Assembly (NCBI GenBank): GCA_964438975.1
Contig: CAYTMU010000007.1
Coordinates: forward strand, 40,701 to 104,700
Length of the DNA stretch: 64,000 bases
Source: Chryseosolibacter sp964438975
GTDB taxonomy: Bacteria > Bacteroidota > Bacteroidia > Cytophagales > Cyclobacteriaceae
Direction: 5' to 3'
Shown piece by piece: positions 1 to 8,640 of this stretch. The first letter of the stretch is position 1; every line of letters begins with the position of its first letter. The notes below the pieces were generated by a model that was not told the DNA's origin, did not search any database, and saw only the letters and a program-made list of their open reading frames with translations. The translations under genes were made by a program, and so were the position numbers.

Positions 1-1
1 G

Positions 2-232
2 AGTGCACAAGGGTCCTGCGGATGTACAGCATCGGATTGGACGAAGACGCCCATACCGGTTGGTGGAACGGGTTTCGTGACCGCGAAATTTGACACGAAT
101 GGCCGCCCGAATATCCAGAACAAAACTGTAACAGTTACTGCCAATACTTATCCGAAACAGTCGGTTCTCCGATTCAAAGCAATGGTTACGCCGAAAGCTG
201 ATGCCGGTGCGAATGGTCCGGTGAAAAGATAA
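2..232 (+). CDS. DUF1573 domain-containing protein, C-terminal part (5' end outside window)
   Basis: The reading frame is open from the window edge and stops at TAA 230-232, giving 76 residues. It contains a CGCT segment followed by PIPVGGTGFVTAKFDTNGR and a TVTVTANT strand, the pattern of the C-terminal half of DUF1573 proteins, which have an Ig-like beta-sandwich fold and are exported in Bacteroidota. Their molecular role is unknown. In this phylum a DUF1573 gene commonly sits just upstream of yajC, as here. The start and any signal peptide are outside the window. A hairpin terminator follows 20 bases after the stop. Confidence 0.8.
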   Translation, partial: SAQGSCGCTASDWTKTPIPVGGTGFVTAKFDTNGRPNIQNKTVTVTANTYPKQSVLRFKAMVTPKADAGANGPVKR

Positions 233-251
233 GGTTCAGGAGATCATTGAA

Positions 252-285
252 GAAAGCCCGGACATAAGCCGGGCTTTCGTTTTTT
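252..285 (+). terminator. Rho-independent terminator after DUF1573 gene
   Basis: A 10-bp perfect stem, GAAAGCCCGG at 252-261 pairing with CCGGGCTTTC at 269-278, has a 7-base loop and is followed directly by GTTTTTT. This is a textbook intrinsic terminator and separates the DUF1573 gene from yajC. Confidence 0.9.
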
Positions 286-313
286 CGCGTGATTATTAAT
301 TCGCCAAATGGTT

Positions 314-321
314 TAACTTTG
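314..321 (+). promoter_or_regulatory. Candidate -7 promoter element for yajC
   Basis: TAACTTTG matches the Bacteroidota -7 consensus TAnnTTTG in every fixed position and ends 22 bases before the yajC ATG. I see no clear TTTG -33 element at the usual spacing. The terminator just upstream makes a promoter here likely. Confidence 0.5.
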
Positions 322-343
322 ACCCCTGATTAACTTAAATATT

Positions 344-661
344 ATGCTATCCATTCTTCTACAAGCTTCCCCCGGTGGCTTCGGCGGTGTTTCCCAACAG
401 CTGATTTTCTTTGGTGCGATTATCCTTATCTTCTATTTCTTTATGATCCGGCCTCAACAAAAGAAGGCAAAGGACCAAAAGAAATTCATCGAGGACATCA
501 AGAAAGGAGACTATGTAATAACCATCGGTGGTGCCCACGGTACGGTCGGAGAAATTGAAGGAGATACATTTATCCTTGAAGTCGAGCGCGGCGGACGGAT
601 TCGGTTTAACAAGTCGGCTGTCTCCCTGGATGCGACTCGCGCATGGAATAACAAGAAATAG
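344..661 (+). CDS. yajC: YajC, preprotein translocase accessory subunit
   Basis: This 105-residue protein belongs to the YajC family, which associates with SecDF at the inner membrane and assists protein export. A single membrane helix lies at about residues 20-36 and is followed by the family signature IRPQQKKAKDQKK and a small beta-rich cytoplasmic domain. The length is normal for the family. The ATG at 344 follows a good -7 box and is the first start after the terminator. Its position between DUF1573 and a YbbR gene is the usual Bacteroidota arrangement. I am sure of the family. Confidence 0.95.
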   Translation: MLSILLQASPGGFGGVSQQLIFFGAIILIFYFFMIRPQQKKAKDQKKFIEDIKKGDYVITIGGAHGTVGEIEGDTFILEVERGGRIRFNKSAVSLDATRAWNNKK

Positions 662-702
662 GACGCCGCTGGTGCCGGGCGGAGACCGCTACTACATCGG
701 CG

Positions 703-1647
703 ATGAGAGTACTCAACACGATATTCAATATCCTCCGCTTCAACCAGAGAAACTGGAAAGCTGTTGTGTTATGTGTTGTAACGGCAACGATTTTCTGGTG
801 CTTCAACGCGCTTAACAAGACCTATACCACCAACATCAGTTTTCCACTGGCGTTTGAATACGATCAACAGAGCTTTATACCCGTAGGCTCGATGCCGGAG
901 AACGTTCGATTGAATGTAACAGGTAACGGTTGGGAACTCTTCAAACGCAGTACGGGTGTCAAGTATGATCCGCTTGAGATTCCACTGGAACATCCCGGCG
1001 ACGTGAAGAAAATTGTGGGTAATGGTCTGAAATTCACCTTCACGAATCAGCTCGGTGGTCTTGAGATCAATCATGTGCTCAGCGACACCATTTACCTTGA
1101 CCTGGAACCGAGGGTCGGTCGATGGTTGCAGATCACGACGGACTCGCTCCAACATAATCTCAAGAATAACTTTGCACTGGTCAGCGATGTCGGAGTCGCG
1201 CCTGACTCGGCCTACGTCGAAGGACCGCGCCGGCTGGTGGAAAACCTGAGAGAGCCGTTCGTCCTGACGATTCCGCAGCGCAACATCGACAATGCGTACG
1301 CGGAGAACATCAGTATTGAACTACCGCACCGAGAGCTCATGACAGTGGCCCCGCCGGTCGTATCTGTCAGGTTTGACGTCGACGAGATGCTCACTGTCGA
1401 GGATTCCGTTCGCCTTGTTCTTGAAAATATCCCCCCCAATGTCTCTCAGGTAATGATGGCCGGTAAGGTACCGGTGGTGGTCTCCGTACCGAAGCGCTTT
1501 CTCGGGAGATTGAGATCTGACTCGGTCCGTGCGGTTCTCAATCTCGGCGGCTTTAGCGGGGGCACGCGAAAAATTGTTCCGGAGGTGAAAGGACTTCCCC
1601 CATACACTACTACCGTAAAGGTGGACTCCGTTGTCGTGAATTTGTAA
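703..1647 (+). CDS. YbbR-like domain protein
   Basis: The 314-residue product has one membrane segment at about residues 20-38 (VVLCVVTATIFWCFNAL) and then a long beta-rich extracytoplasmic region resembling repeated YbbR domains. YbbR proteins such as CdaR of Bacillus regulate a membrane diadenylate cyclase, but that link is not shown in this phylum and no cyclase gene is present here. The gene lies between yajC and coaE in the conserved order. The gap to yajC is 41 bases and the gap to coaE is 4 bases, so it is probably cotranscribed with coaE. Confidence 0.8.
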   Translation: MRVLNTIFNILRFNQRNWKAVVLCVVTATIFWCFNALNKTYTTNISFPLAFEYDQQSFIPVGSMPENVRLNVTGNGWELFKRSTGVKYDPLEIPLEHPGDVKKIVGNGLKFTFTNQLGGLEINHVLSDTIYLDLEPRVGRWLQITTDSLQHNLKNNFALVSDVGVAPDSAYVEGPRRLVENLREPFVLTIPQRNIDNAYAENISIELPHRELMTVAPPVVSVRFDVDEMLTVEDSVRLVLENIPPNVSQVMMAGKVPVVVSVPKRFLGRLRSDSVRAVLNLGGFSGGTRKIVPEVKGLPPYTTTVKVDSVVVNL

Positions 1648-1651
1648 CCGG

Positions 1652-2251
1652 TTGGGAAACATACTCCAAATAGGGATCACAGGTGGAATCGGTTCGGGTA
1701 AGTCTCTGATATGTAAGATATTCTCGCAGCTGGGTGTGCCTGTCTATGACGCGGACAGCCATGCGAAAGCACTAATGACCACCGATGGAATACTGGTCTC
1801 CCAAATCAAAAAAGAATTCGGTGATTTGTCCTATCACCCGGATGGTAGTCTCAACCGGGAGTGGCTTGCCACCCATGTGTTTTCCAATGAGGTTGAGTTG
1901 CAGAAACTGAATGGGCTGGTTCATCCGCGGGTAGCTGTCGACTATAGTAATTGGGTCGAGATGCAGGCGGATACTCCTTATGTGTTGAAGGAGGCGGCCT
2001 TGTTGTATGAGTCAGGTTCGTATCGTCTTCTCGATAAGATCATAGTTGTTTCGGCACCTGAAGAACTCCGTCAAGCACGGGTCTTGAAACGCGATCCCCA
2101 CCGGACCGTCGAGCAATTTCGGGAGATTGTCGAAAAGCAGCTTCCGGAGGACGAGAAAGTGAGTCGTGCTGATTACATTATCACGAATGATGATGTAACA
2201 CCGGTAGTACCGCAGGTTCTCAAGCTTCACGAAGAATTCAACAAGCTTTGA
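1652..2251 (+). CDS. coaE: Dephospho-CoA kinase
   Basis: This enzyme catalyses the last step of coenzyme A synthesis, ATP-dependent phosphorylation of the 3'-hydroxyl of dephospho-CoA. The N-terminus carries the P-loop GGIGSGKS at about residues 10-17 and the family DADSHAK motif follows near residue 30. The length of 199 residues is typical. The start is taken as TTG 1652 because the frame has no ATG before the P-loop and the upstream gene stops at 1647. The rare start codon and 4-base spacing suggest translational coupling to the YbbR gene. Confidence 0.93.
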   Translation: MGNILQIGITGGIGSGKSLICKIFSQLGVPVYDADSHAKALMTTDGILVSQIKKEFGDLSYHPDGSLNREWLATHVFSNEVELQKLNGLVHPRVAVDYSNWVEMQADTPYVLKEAALLYESGSYRLLDKIIVVSAPEELRQARVLKRDPHRTVEQFREIVEKQLPEDEKVSRADYIITNDDVTPVVPQVLKLHEEFNKL

Positions 2252-2303
2252 GGCTTGAACCGGGTCCGGCGAAACGGTGTTAAAAAATTCAAGTACAATC
2301 AAT

Positions 2304-3353
2304 ATGCGTTTAGCCACAAAAGGTTTTGCTGTCCTGTTTATACTGGTTGTCTTCGCGTCCTGCACGTCGAAGAAGCAGCAATCGACACCTGGTCGTCGTC
2401 TGTCCGGCCCCATCGTGGTGGATGCTTTTGTAGTGAGTCGGAGTTCGATAAGTGAGAATGTCCAGGCGCCGGGAACGCTCAAGCCATTCGAGGAAACAGA
2501 TATTCGATCGGAAGTTGGTGGTCGTATCGTGCAAATGAACATCAATGAAGGAGCGACTGTTCAGAAGGGTACGCTGCTGGTGAAACTTTTCGACGATGAT
2601 CTGAAAGCCCAACTGCGCAAACTGAAGGTCCAGTTACTGATCAGGGAGAAGACTGCTGAACGCAACGAAGAACTTTTGAAGATCAATGGGATCAGTCAAC
2701 AGGAATTTGATCTGAGCACGCTGGAAGTGGAAAATCTAAGGGCCGATATCGAGTCTACTGAGATCGCGATATCGAAGACCGAAGTGCGCGCCCCTTACAG
2801 CGGTGTCGTCGGTCTGCGCAATATCAGTCTTGGCGCGTATATTTCTCCGTCGGATGTCATCACCACTATACGACAGGTCGACAAGCTCAAACTCGAATTC
2901 TCCGTCCCGGAGAAGTACGCAAAAGATATTCGCACTGGTTATCCCGTGATATTCCGCGTAGATGGAGGTCACCAGGAACATACGGCGTCCGTTATGGCCA
3001 CTGAGAACAGTGTTGATCAGAATACCCGTACGTTGCTCGTTCGGGCAGTAGTCACAGGTAAGAACCCTGAACTGGTTCCGGGACTTTTCGCAAAGGTGAA
3101 CCTACAGCTGGGAAAGAATGAGAATGCGCTGCTGGTTCCCACGCAAGCTGTTGTTCCCACTATCCGCAATAAACAAGTGGTCATACTCAATGGCGACAGT
3201 GTCCGGTTTGCTGTGGTGGAGACTGGCATCCGCGACTCCGCTTTTGTTGAAGTTCTTCATGGCGTGAATATCGGCGACACGGTTATTACAAGCGGGTTGA
3301 TGGCGATACGACCCGAAAGCAGGATCAAGGTATCGAACGTCACATCCTTTTAA
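2304..3353 (+). CDS. RND efflux periplasmic adaptor (HlyD/MFP family) lipoprotein
   Basis: The 349-residue protein is a membrane fusion protein linking an inner-membrane RND pump to an outer-membrane channel. The ATG at 2304 is chosen over an in-frame GTG at 2277 because it gives a proper lipoprotein signal, with cysteine 17-18 residues in (VVFASC). Next come the split biotinyl-lipoyl-like motifs (EVGGRIVQMNINEGATVQKG and VRAPYSGVVGLRNI) around a short helical hairpin, then beta-barrel and membrane-proximal domains ending in a GDTVITSGL segment. It is the first gene of a three-gene efflux operon, 18 bases before the pump gene. The substrate cannot be told from sequence. Confidence 0.93.
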   Translation: MRLATKGFAVLFILVVFASCTSKKQQSTPGRRLSGPIVVDAFVVSRSSISENVQAPGTLKPFEETDIRSEVGGRIVQMNINEGATVQKGTLLVKLFDDDLKAQLRKLKVQLLIREKTAERNEELLKINGISQQEFDLSTLEVENLRADIESTEIAISKTEVRAPYSGVVGLRNISLGAYISPSDVITTIRQVDKLKLEFSVPEKYAKDIRTGYPVIFRVDGGHQEHTASVMATENSVDQNTRTLLVRAVVTGKNPELVPGLFAKVNLQLGKNENALLVPTQAVVPTIRNKQVVILNGDSVRFAVVETGIRDSAFVEVLHGVNIGDTVITSGLMAIRPESRIKVSNVTSF

Positions 3354-3371
3354 GCCAAAAGCAACGAACCT

Positions 3372-6300
3372 ATGAACATATCGGAATTAAGTTTACGGCG
3401 TCCGGTACTTGCGTTCGTGATGAACATCGTCCTGGTGTTGTTCGGCATCATAGGCTTCAACTTCCTGGGTGTTCGCGACTATCCGGCGATCGATCCGCCA
3501 GTTGTGAACGTGCGCACCACCTACCCGGGGGCCAATGCTGATATCATCGAATCGCAGATTACGGAACCGCTTGAGAAGTCCGTCAACGGTATTCCGGGTA
3601 TCAAGAACATGACTTCGTCTTCGAGTGTCGGTCAAAGCAGTATCAACATTGAATTTCAGTTGGGTGTTGATCTGGAGGCCGCTGCGAATGATGTCCGTGA
3701 CAAGGTTTCCGCAGCGGCTCGGTCTCTGCCGCGCGACCTCGACAGCCCTCCCGTTGTTTCAAAGGAAGATGCCAGCACGGAATCTATTATTGCAATGACG
3801 GTACAGAGTCTGACGCGAAACTCGCTGGAGCTTACCGAGTACGCGAACAATGTGCTTGTTGAACGCCTGGAGACAATCCCCGGGGTGAGTAGCGTCCGAA
3901 TCTGGGGGGAGAAACGCTACGCCATGCGTATCTGGCTTGATCCCGCGAAGCTGAGTGCCTACAGTCTCACTCCGCTGGACGTCCAGGCTGCTCTCAACCG
4001 CGAACACGTGGAACTACCCTCGGGGAAGATAACAGGAATGACAACCGAACTGACGGTTCGAACATTCGGAAAACTCTATACCGAGGAAGATTTCAATAAT
4101 GTTATCATCCGGTCGGGCTCCACCGGCGACATAAAGCTGAAGGATATTGGTCAGGCGATGCTCGGTCCGGAGAACGAAGAGTCAGTTCTGCGCGAGAGCA
4201 ACGTCGCGATGGTCGGTCTCGCCGTCAATCCCCTTCCCGGATCAAACTATGTCGAGATCGCCGATGAATTCTACCGGCGTCTCGAACAAATTCGCAGTGA
4301 GGTCCCCGACGATATCAAACTCGATATTGCGATGGACCAGACAGTGTTCATCAAGCGCTCTATCTCTGAAGTGGAGGAGACACTTGTGATCGCGTTCCTG
4401 TTGGTGGTGCTGATCATCTATTTCTTCTTCCGCGATATGTTGATAGCGATCCGTCCCCTGATCGATATTCCTGTATCGCTGATCGCGACTTTCTATATCA
4501 TGTACCTTTGCGGATTCTCGATTAACGTGCTGACGATGCTGGGGATCGTCCTTGCCACCGGCCTGGTGGTGGATGATGGTATCGTTGTGACGGAGAATAT
4601 CTATAAGAAGCTGGAGGGAGGGATGAATAAGTACCGGGCTGCCCGGGAAGGATCGAAGGAGATCTTCTTCGCGGTCATATCTACCTCGGTGACCCTTGCT
4701 GTTGTTTTTCTTCCGATACTTTTCCTGGAGGGATTCGTCGGACGGTTGTTCAAAGAGTTTGGAGTGGTAGTCGCAGGCGCGGTATTGATCTCCTGTTTTG
4801 TATCATTGACGTTGACGCCAGTCCTAAGCGTTCTTCTTACACGGAAGAAACACAAGTACTCATGGTTTTACCTGAAGACGGAACCGTTTTTCCGGGGTAT
4901 GGAGGATGGGTATCGCAAGTGGTTGCAGTTTTTTATGGGTGCGCGATGGTTGTCGTGGGTTATCGTCGTCGGATGTTTGACGGCGGTCTATTTTATAGCC
5001 ACGAACATGCAGTCGGAACTTGCTCCGATGGAAGACCGAAGCCAGTTCCGCTTTCAGATGACGGCACCTGAAGGCACTTCGTTCGATTACATGGACGCGT
5101 TCGTTCAGCGAGCTGTACAATTTGTCCAGGATTCAATTCCGGAATACATCACAGCGCTCTCTGTTACTTCACCCGGCTTTTCGGGTGGAGGTGCAGTGAA
5201 TAACGGATTTGTGCGCGTTCGTTTGGTCGACCCTGACGAGCGGGAGCGATCGCAGCAGGAGATCGTGGACATGGTTAACCGCAACTTATACCGATTTCCG
5301 GAGGGACGCATCTTCGTGATTCAGGAACAGACTATTCAGGTCAACCGCCGCGCTGGCATGCCGGTGCAATTTGTGTTGCAAAACAACAACTTTGAAAAAA
5401 TTCGCGAGGTCTTGCCGAAATTCCTGGAAGCAGCGGGTGACCACCCAACGTTCCAGGCTGTCGACGTGGATCTCAAATTTAACAAACCTGAACTGCTTGT
5501 AGAGATCAATCGACTCAAGGCTTCACAGTTGGGGATCAGCGTACAGGACATTGCTCAAACACTTCAGTTGGCATACAGCAACCTGCGCTTCGGCTACTTC
5601 ACCAAAGATGGAAGACAGTACCAGGTGATGGGGCAGGTGACCAGGAGCAACCGGGATGAGCCGAATGATCTCAAGTCGCTTTTTGTTCGGACGAATTCAG
5701 GAGAACTGATCTCGATCGAGAATGTCGTGACGGTACGGGAATCGACGACCCCTCCTTCCCTTTACCATTTTAATCGTTATAAATCTGCGACTATCTCCGC
5801 AGGACTCGCCCAGGGCAAGACGATCGGTGACGGCGTCGAGGCGATGGAGGAGATCGCTGCGCAGTTGCTGGATGAGACCTTCTCGACCTCGCTGGCGGGA
5901 GCGTCGCGCGATTATTCGGAGAGCTCCGGGAACACCATGTTTGCGTTTGTGCTGGCACTGATACTGATCTACCTGATTCTCGCTGCGCAGTTCGAGAGCT
6001 TTATAGATCCCTTTATCATTATCACGACTGTTCCACTGGCGATCTGCGGAGCGTTCATATCCCTTGCGATATTCGGTCAGACCATCAATATTTTCTCGCA
6101 GATCGGTATGATCATGCTCATTGGACTTGTAACGAAGAATGGTATTCTTATCGTAGAGTTCGCAAATCAGAAACGCGAGGATGGACTCTCCAGCGTGGAG
6201 GCGGTTCTAGAAGCGGCCAAGCTCCGGTTACGACCGATCCTCATGACAAGTTTCGCGATGGCACTGGGATCATTGCCAATAGCCCTGTCGTTAGGAGACG

Positions 6301-6482
6301 CCGCGACCAGCCGCCAGCCTCTCGGTATTGTTATCGTCGGCGGCATCGTATTCTCGCTGATTCTCACGTTGTTTGTAATACCAGGGGTGTATACGTTTCT
6401 GTCCCGTGAGAGGAAACCTGTCCAATTCGGTGATGAGGAGACAGTCACCCAACCCAACAAGGATCTGGTGTATGAGGCTTAG
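3372..6482 (+). CDS. RND multidrug efflux pump, inner-membrane permease (HAE1 type)
   Basis: This 1036-residue protein is a proton-driven exporter of the AcrB/MexB superfamily. It opens with SLRRPVLAFVMNIVLVLFG (first membrane helix) and has the standard twelve-helix layout with two large periplasmic loops. The proton relay is intact: Asp401-Asp402 in helix 4 (VVDDGIVV) and Lys922 in helix 10 (TKNGILIVEF). Full length and motifs indicate a functional hydrophobic/amphiphilic efflux pump rather than a heavy-metal type. Its last bases overlap the start of the channel gene by 11 nucleotides, which points to coupled translation. Confidence 0.95.
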   Translation: MNISELSLRRPVLAFVMNIVLVLFGIIGFNFLGVRDYPAIDPPVVNVRTTYPGANADIIESQITEPLEKSVNGIPGIKNMTSSSSVGQSSINIEFQLGVDLEAAANDVRDKVSAAARSLPRDLDSPPVVSKEDASTESIIAMTVQSLTRNSLELTEYANNVLVERLETIPGVSSVRIWGEKRYAMRIWLDPAKLSAYSLTPLDVQAALNREHVELPSGKITGMTTELTVRTFGKLYTEEDFNNVIIRSGSTGDIKLKDIGQAMLGPENEESVLRESNVAMVGLAVNPLPGSNYVEIADEFYRRLEQIRSEVPDDIKLDIAMDQTVFIKRSISEVEETLVIAFLLVVLIIYFFFRDMLIAIRPLIDIPVSLIATFYIMYLCGFSINVLTMLGIVLATGLVVDDGIVVTENIYKKLEGGMNKYRAAREGSKEIFFAVISTSVTLAVVFLPILFLEGFVGRLFKEFGVVVAGAVLISCFVSLTLTPVLSVLLTRKKHKYSWFYLKTEPFFRGMEDGYRKWLQFFMGARWLSWVIVVGCLTAVYFIATNMQSELAPMEDRSQFRFQMTAPEGTSFDYMDAFVQRAVQFVQDSIPEYITALSVTSPGFSGGGAVNNGFVRVRLVDPDERERSQQEIVDMVNRNLYRFPEGRIFVIQEQTIQVNRRAGMPVQFVLQNNNFEKIREVLPKFLEAAGDHPTFQAVDVDLKFNKPELLVEINRLKASQLGISVQDIAQTLQLAYSNLRFGYFTKDGRQYQVMGQVTRSNRDEPNDLKSLFVRTNSGELISIENVVTVRESTTPPSLYHFNRYKSATISAGLAQGKTIGDGVEAMEEIAAQLLDETFSTSLAGASRDYSESSGNTMFAFVLALILIYLILAAQFESFIDPFIIITTVPLAICGAFISLAIFGQTINIFSQIGMIMLIGLVTKNGILIVEFANQKREDGLSSVEAVLEAAKLRLRPILMTSFAMALGSLPIALSLGDAATSRQPLGIVIVGGIVFSLILTLFVIPGVYTFLSRERKPVQFGDEETVTQPNKDLVYEA

Positions 6483-7791
6483 AATCGCAGCATTTTTCTT
6501 TCTTTTAATTTCTGGCATTCCCGCAGCTTTTTCACAAACGGAGGTCACGCTCGAACAGGTGATTACGCTTGCGTTGGAAAGGAACTATGATGTGCGGGTA
6601 GCACAAAACGTATCAGAGGCCGCTTCCACTAACGATCACTATGCCGTTGGTGCTGTCCTCCCACAGATCGTTGCAGAGGGTGCTACCGCATGGAACGACA
6701 ACGACCAGGCATTGCGTTTTCAGGATGCATCCAGGAACAATAGCGGTGATGCCCGGTCGAATAACGTCAGTGCATCCGTTCGAGCAACGTGGACGTTGTT
6801 TGACGGAACAAGGATGTTCTCAACGCTGGATCGAATTTCCGAGATCGCGGATCAAACCGAATTGCAGGTGAAAGATCAAATGGTAAACACCATTGCGCAA
6901 GTGATCAACAATTATTATGATATTGTCCGGCAGAAGCAACAATTGATGGCTGTCAGGGAGCAGATGTCAGTGAGCGAGGAACGCGTCAAACTTGCCGAGA
7001 AGAAGCTCGAAGTAGGTACCGGTATCCGACCAGAGCTCCTGCAGGCTCGTGTCGATTACAACGCACAACGGGCGCAGGTGCTGCAACAGGAGGCGATGAT
7101 CACACAACTCAAAGAGGAGTTAAACAACTTGGTTGGATTACAGCTTCCCGGACATTATGATGTGGCCGACTCGATTGTGATTGATCTCGATCTACGCCTT
7201 GATGAAAGCTTTCAGAACCTGGATAATACGAACTACGGATTGATGGCCGCACGACGCAATGTCGCCATTGCTAGTCTTCTTCTGCGGGAACGACGCGCCG
7301 AGTACCTCCCATTTCTGGATTTCGATGTGGCGTACAACTTCTCTCGCAATGACAATACGCGGCAGATCAACCCTTTTGGTGCGGTGTATAACAGAACGGA
7401 GGGATTTAATTACGGATTCACGGTAACCATGCCGATCCTGACCGGATTTAATACCCGGCGATTGACGCAGTTGGCCAGGCTCGAACTCGACAGGCAACAA
7501 CTGTTGTTTGATCAGGAAAGGAATACCGTGAACGTCGCACTGCGAAATGCGTTCACGGATTATGACAACGCGAGAAAGATACTCGTCATCGAGGAGGAGA
7601 ATATCGGACTTGCGCGCGAGAACGTTTTCATCGCACTTGAATCGTTCAAGCGGGGTGTCAACACGTTTATCGAACTGCGCACAGCCCAGCAGAGTCTGGA
7701 GGAGGCGTATAACAGGCTGATTGCCGCGCGATACAACGCAAAGGTCGCCGAGACTGAGTTGCTAAGGCTGAACGGCAGTTTGCTGAGATAG
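6472..7791 (+). CDS. TolC-family outer-membrane efflux channel
   Basis: The product forms the outer-membrane exit duct of the preceding RND pump. I take the ATG at 6472, inside the end of the pump gene, because it gives a clean Sec signal peptide (MRLRIAAFFFLLISGIPAAFSQ); an upstream in-frame start at 6406 would put a charged tail in front. The mature 439-residue protein has two outer membrane efflux protein repeats with long heptad-rich helices, for example around VSEERVKLAEKKLEVGTG, whose second copy is SFKRGVNTFIELRTAQQSL. Substrate unknown. Confidence 0.93.
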   Translation: MRLRIAAFFFLLISGIPAAFSQTEVTLEQVITLALERNYDVRVAQNVSEAASTNDHYAVGAVLPQIVAEGATAWNDNDQALRFQDASRNNSGDARSNNVSASVRATWTLFDGTRMFSTLDRISEIADQTELQVKDQMVNTIAQVINNYYDIVRQKQQLMAVREQMSVSEERVKLAEKKLEVGTGIRPELLQARVDYNAQRAQVLQQEAMITQLKEELNNLVGLQLPGHYDVADSIVIDLDLRLDESFQNLDNTNYGLMAARRNVAIASLLLRERRAEYLPFLDFDVAYNFSRNDNTRQINPFGAVYNRTEGFNYGFTVTMPILTGFNTRRLTQLARLELDRQQLLFDQERNTVNVALRNAFTDYDNARKILVIEEENIGLARENVFIALESFKRGVNTFIELRTAQQSLEEAYNRLIAARYNAKVAETELLRLNGSLLR

Positions 7792-7812
7792 GCCAATCCT
7801 TTATCTTCCGGA

Positions 7813-8640
7813 ATGCTTTCAAAAATAGATCAGGCGGCGGACGCGCTCCGCGCGAAAGGTGTCATTGCACCACAGACCGGTGTGATACTGGGTACTGGTT
7901 TGGGTGACACGTTCATTTCGAAAATCCACAACCCGCTGGTAGTTCCCTATCATGAGATTCCACATTTTCCCCGTGCAACTGCGGCGTTTCACAAGGGGAA
8001 TCTCATCTTCGGGGAGATCGGTGGCAAGAGGGTCGTGACGATGCAGGGTCGCTTTCATTACTACGAGGGTTACACAATGCAGGAGATCACGTTCCCGGTG
8101 AGGGTCATGAAAATGATGGGCATCGCGCAGTTGCTGATCTCGAATGCGGCGGGAAACCTGAACCGCACATGGAACAAGGGTGATCTTGTGGTGTTGGACG
8201 ATCACATCAATTTACTTCCGGACAATCCGCTGCGCGGTATCGACCACAGTGAGTGGGACAATCCATTTCCGGATATGAGCGAGCCGTATTCCAGCGATCT
8301 CAATCAGAGATTGTTGGCGATTGCAGGCAAGGAGAAGATAAAACTCCACCCAGGAGTGTACGTCGCCGTGTCAGGGCCTAACCTGGAGACGCGTGCGGAA
8401 TACAGATACCTTCGCGGTATCGGCGCTGACGTCGTTGGGATGTCAACCGTTCCCGAAGTGATCGTTGCCAACCACATGAGGCTGCCGTGTTGTGCTGTAT
8501 CAGTATTGACCGACGACTGCGATCCAGACAATTTACATCCTGTAAATATTCAGGATATTATTGCGGTCGCCGCTCATGCTGAACCAATCCTCGCGAAATT
8601 GTTCGAGAAGTTGATTGCACAAACCGTGGACTACCAATAA
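7813..8640 (+). CDS. Purine nucleoside phosphorylase (trimeric PNP-I family)
   Basis: The 275-residue enzyme cleaves purine nucleosides with phosphate to free base and pentose 1-phosphate in salvage. Diagnostic segments are GVILGTGLGDTF (phosphate-binding loop near residue 23), GRFHYYEGY, LISNAAGNLN, the base-site stretch GPNLETRAEYRYLR near residue 187, and VGMSTVPEVIVANH. Length and motifs fit the PunA/XapA type. It follows the efflux operon by 21 bases but is functionally unrelated. The last 10 bases overlap the convergent sugar kinase gene, with no terminator between them. Confidence 0.93.
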   Translation: MLSKIDQAADALRAKGVIAPQTGVILGTGLGDTFISKIHNPLVVPYHEIPHFPRATAAFHKGNLIFGEIGGKRVVTMQGRFHYYEGYTMQEITFPVRVMKMMGIAQLLISNAAGNLNRTWNKGDLVVLDDHINLLPDNPLRGIDHSEWDNPFPDMSEPYSSDLNQRLLAIAGKEKIKLHPGVYVAVSGPNLETRAEYRYLRGIGADVVGMSTVPEVIVANHMRLPCCAVSVLTDDCDPDNLHPVNIQDIIAVAAHAEPILAKLFEKLIAQTVDYQ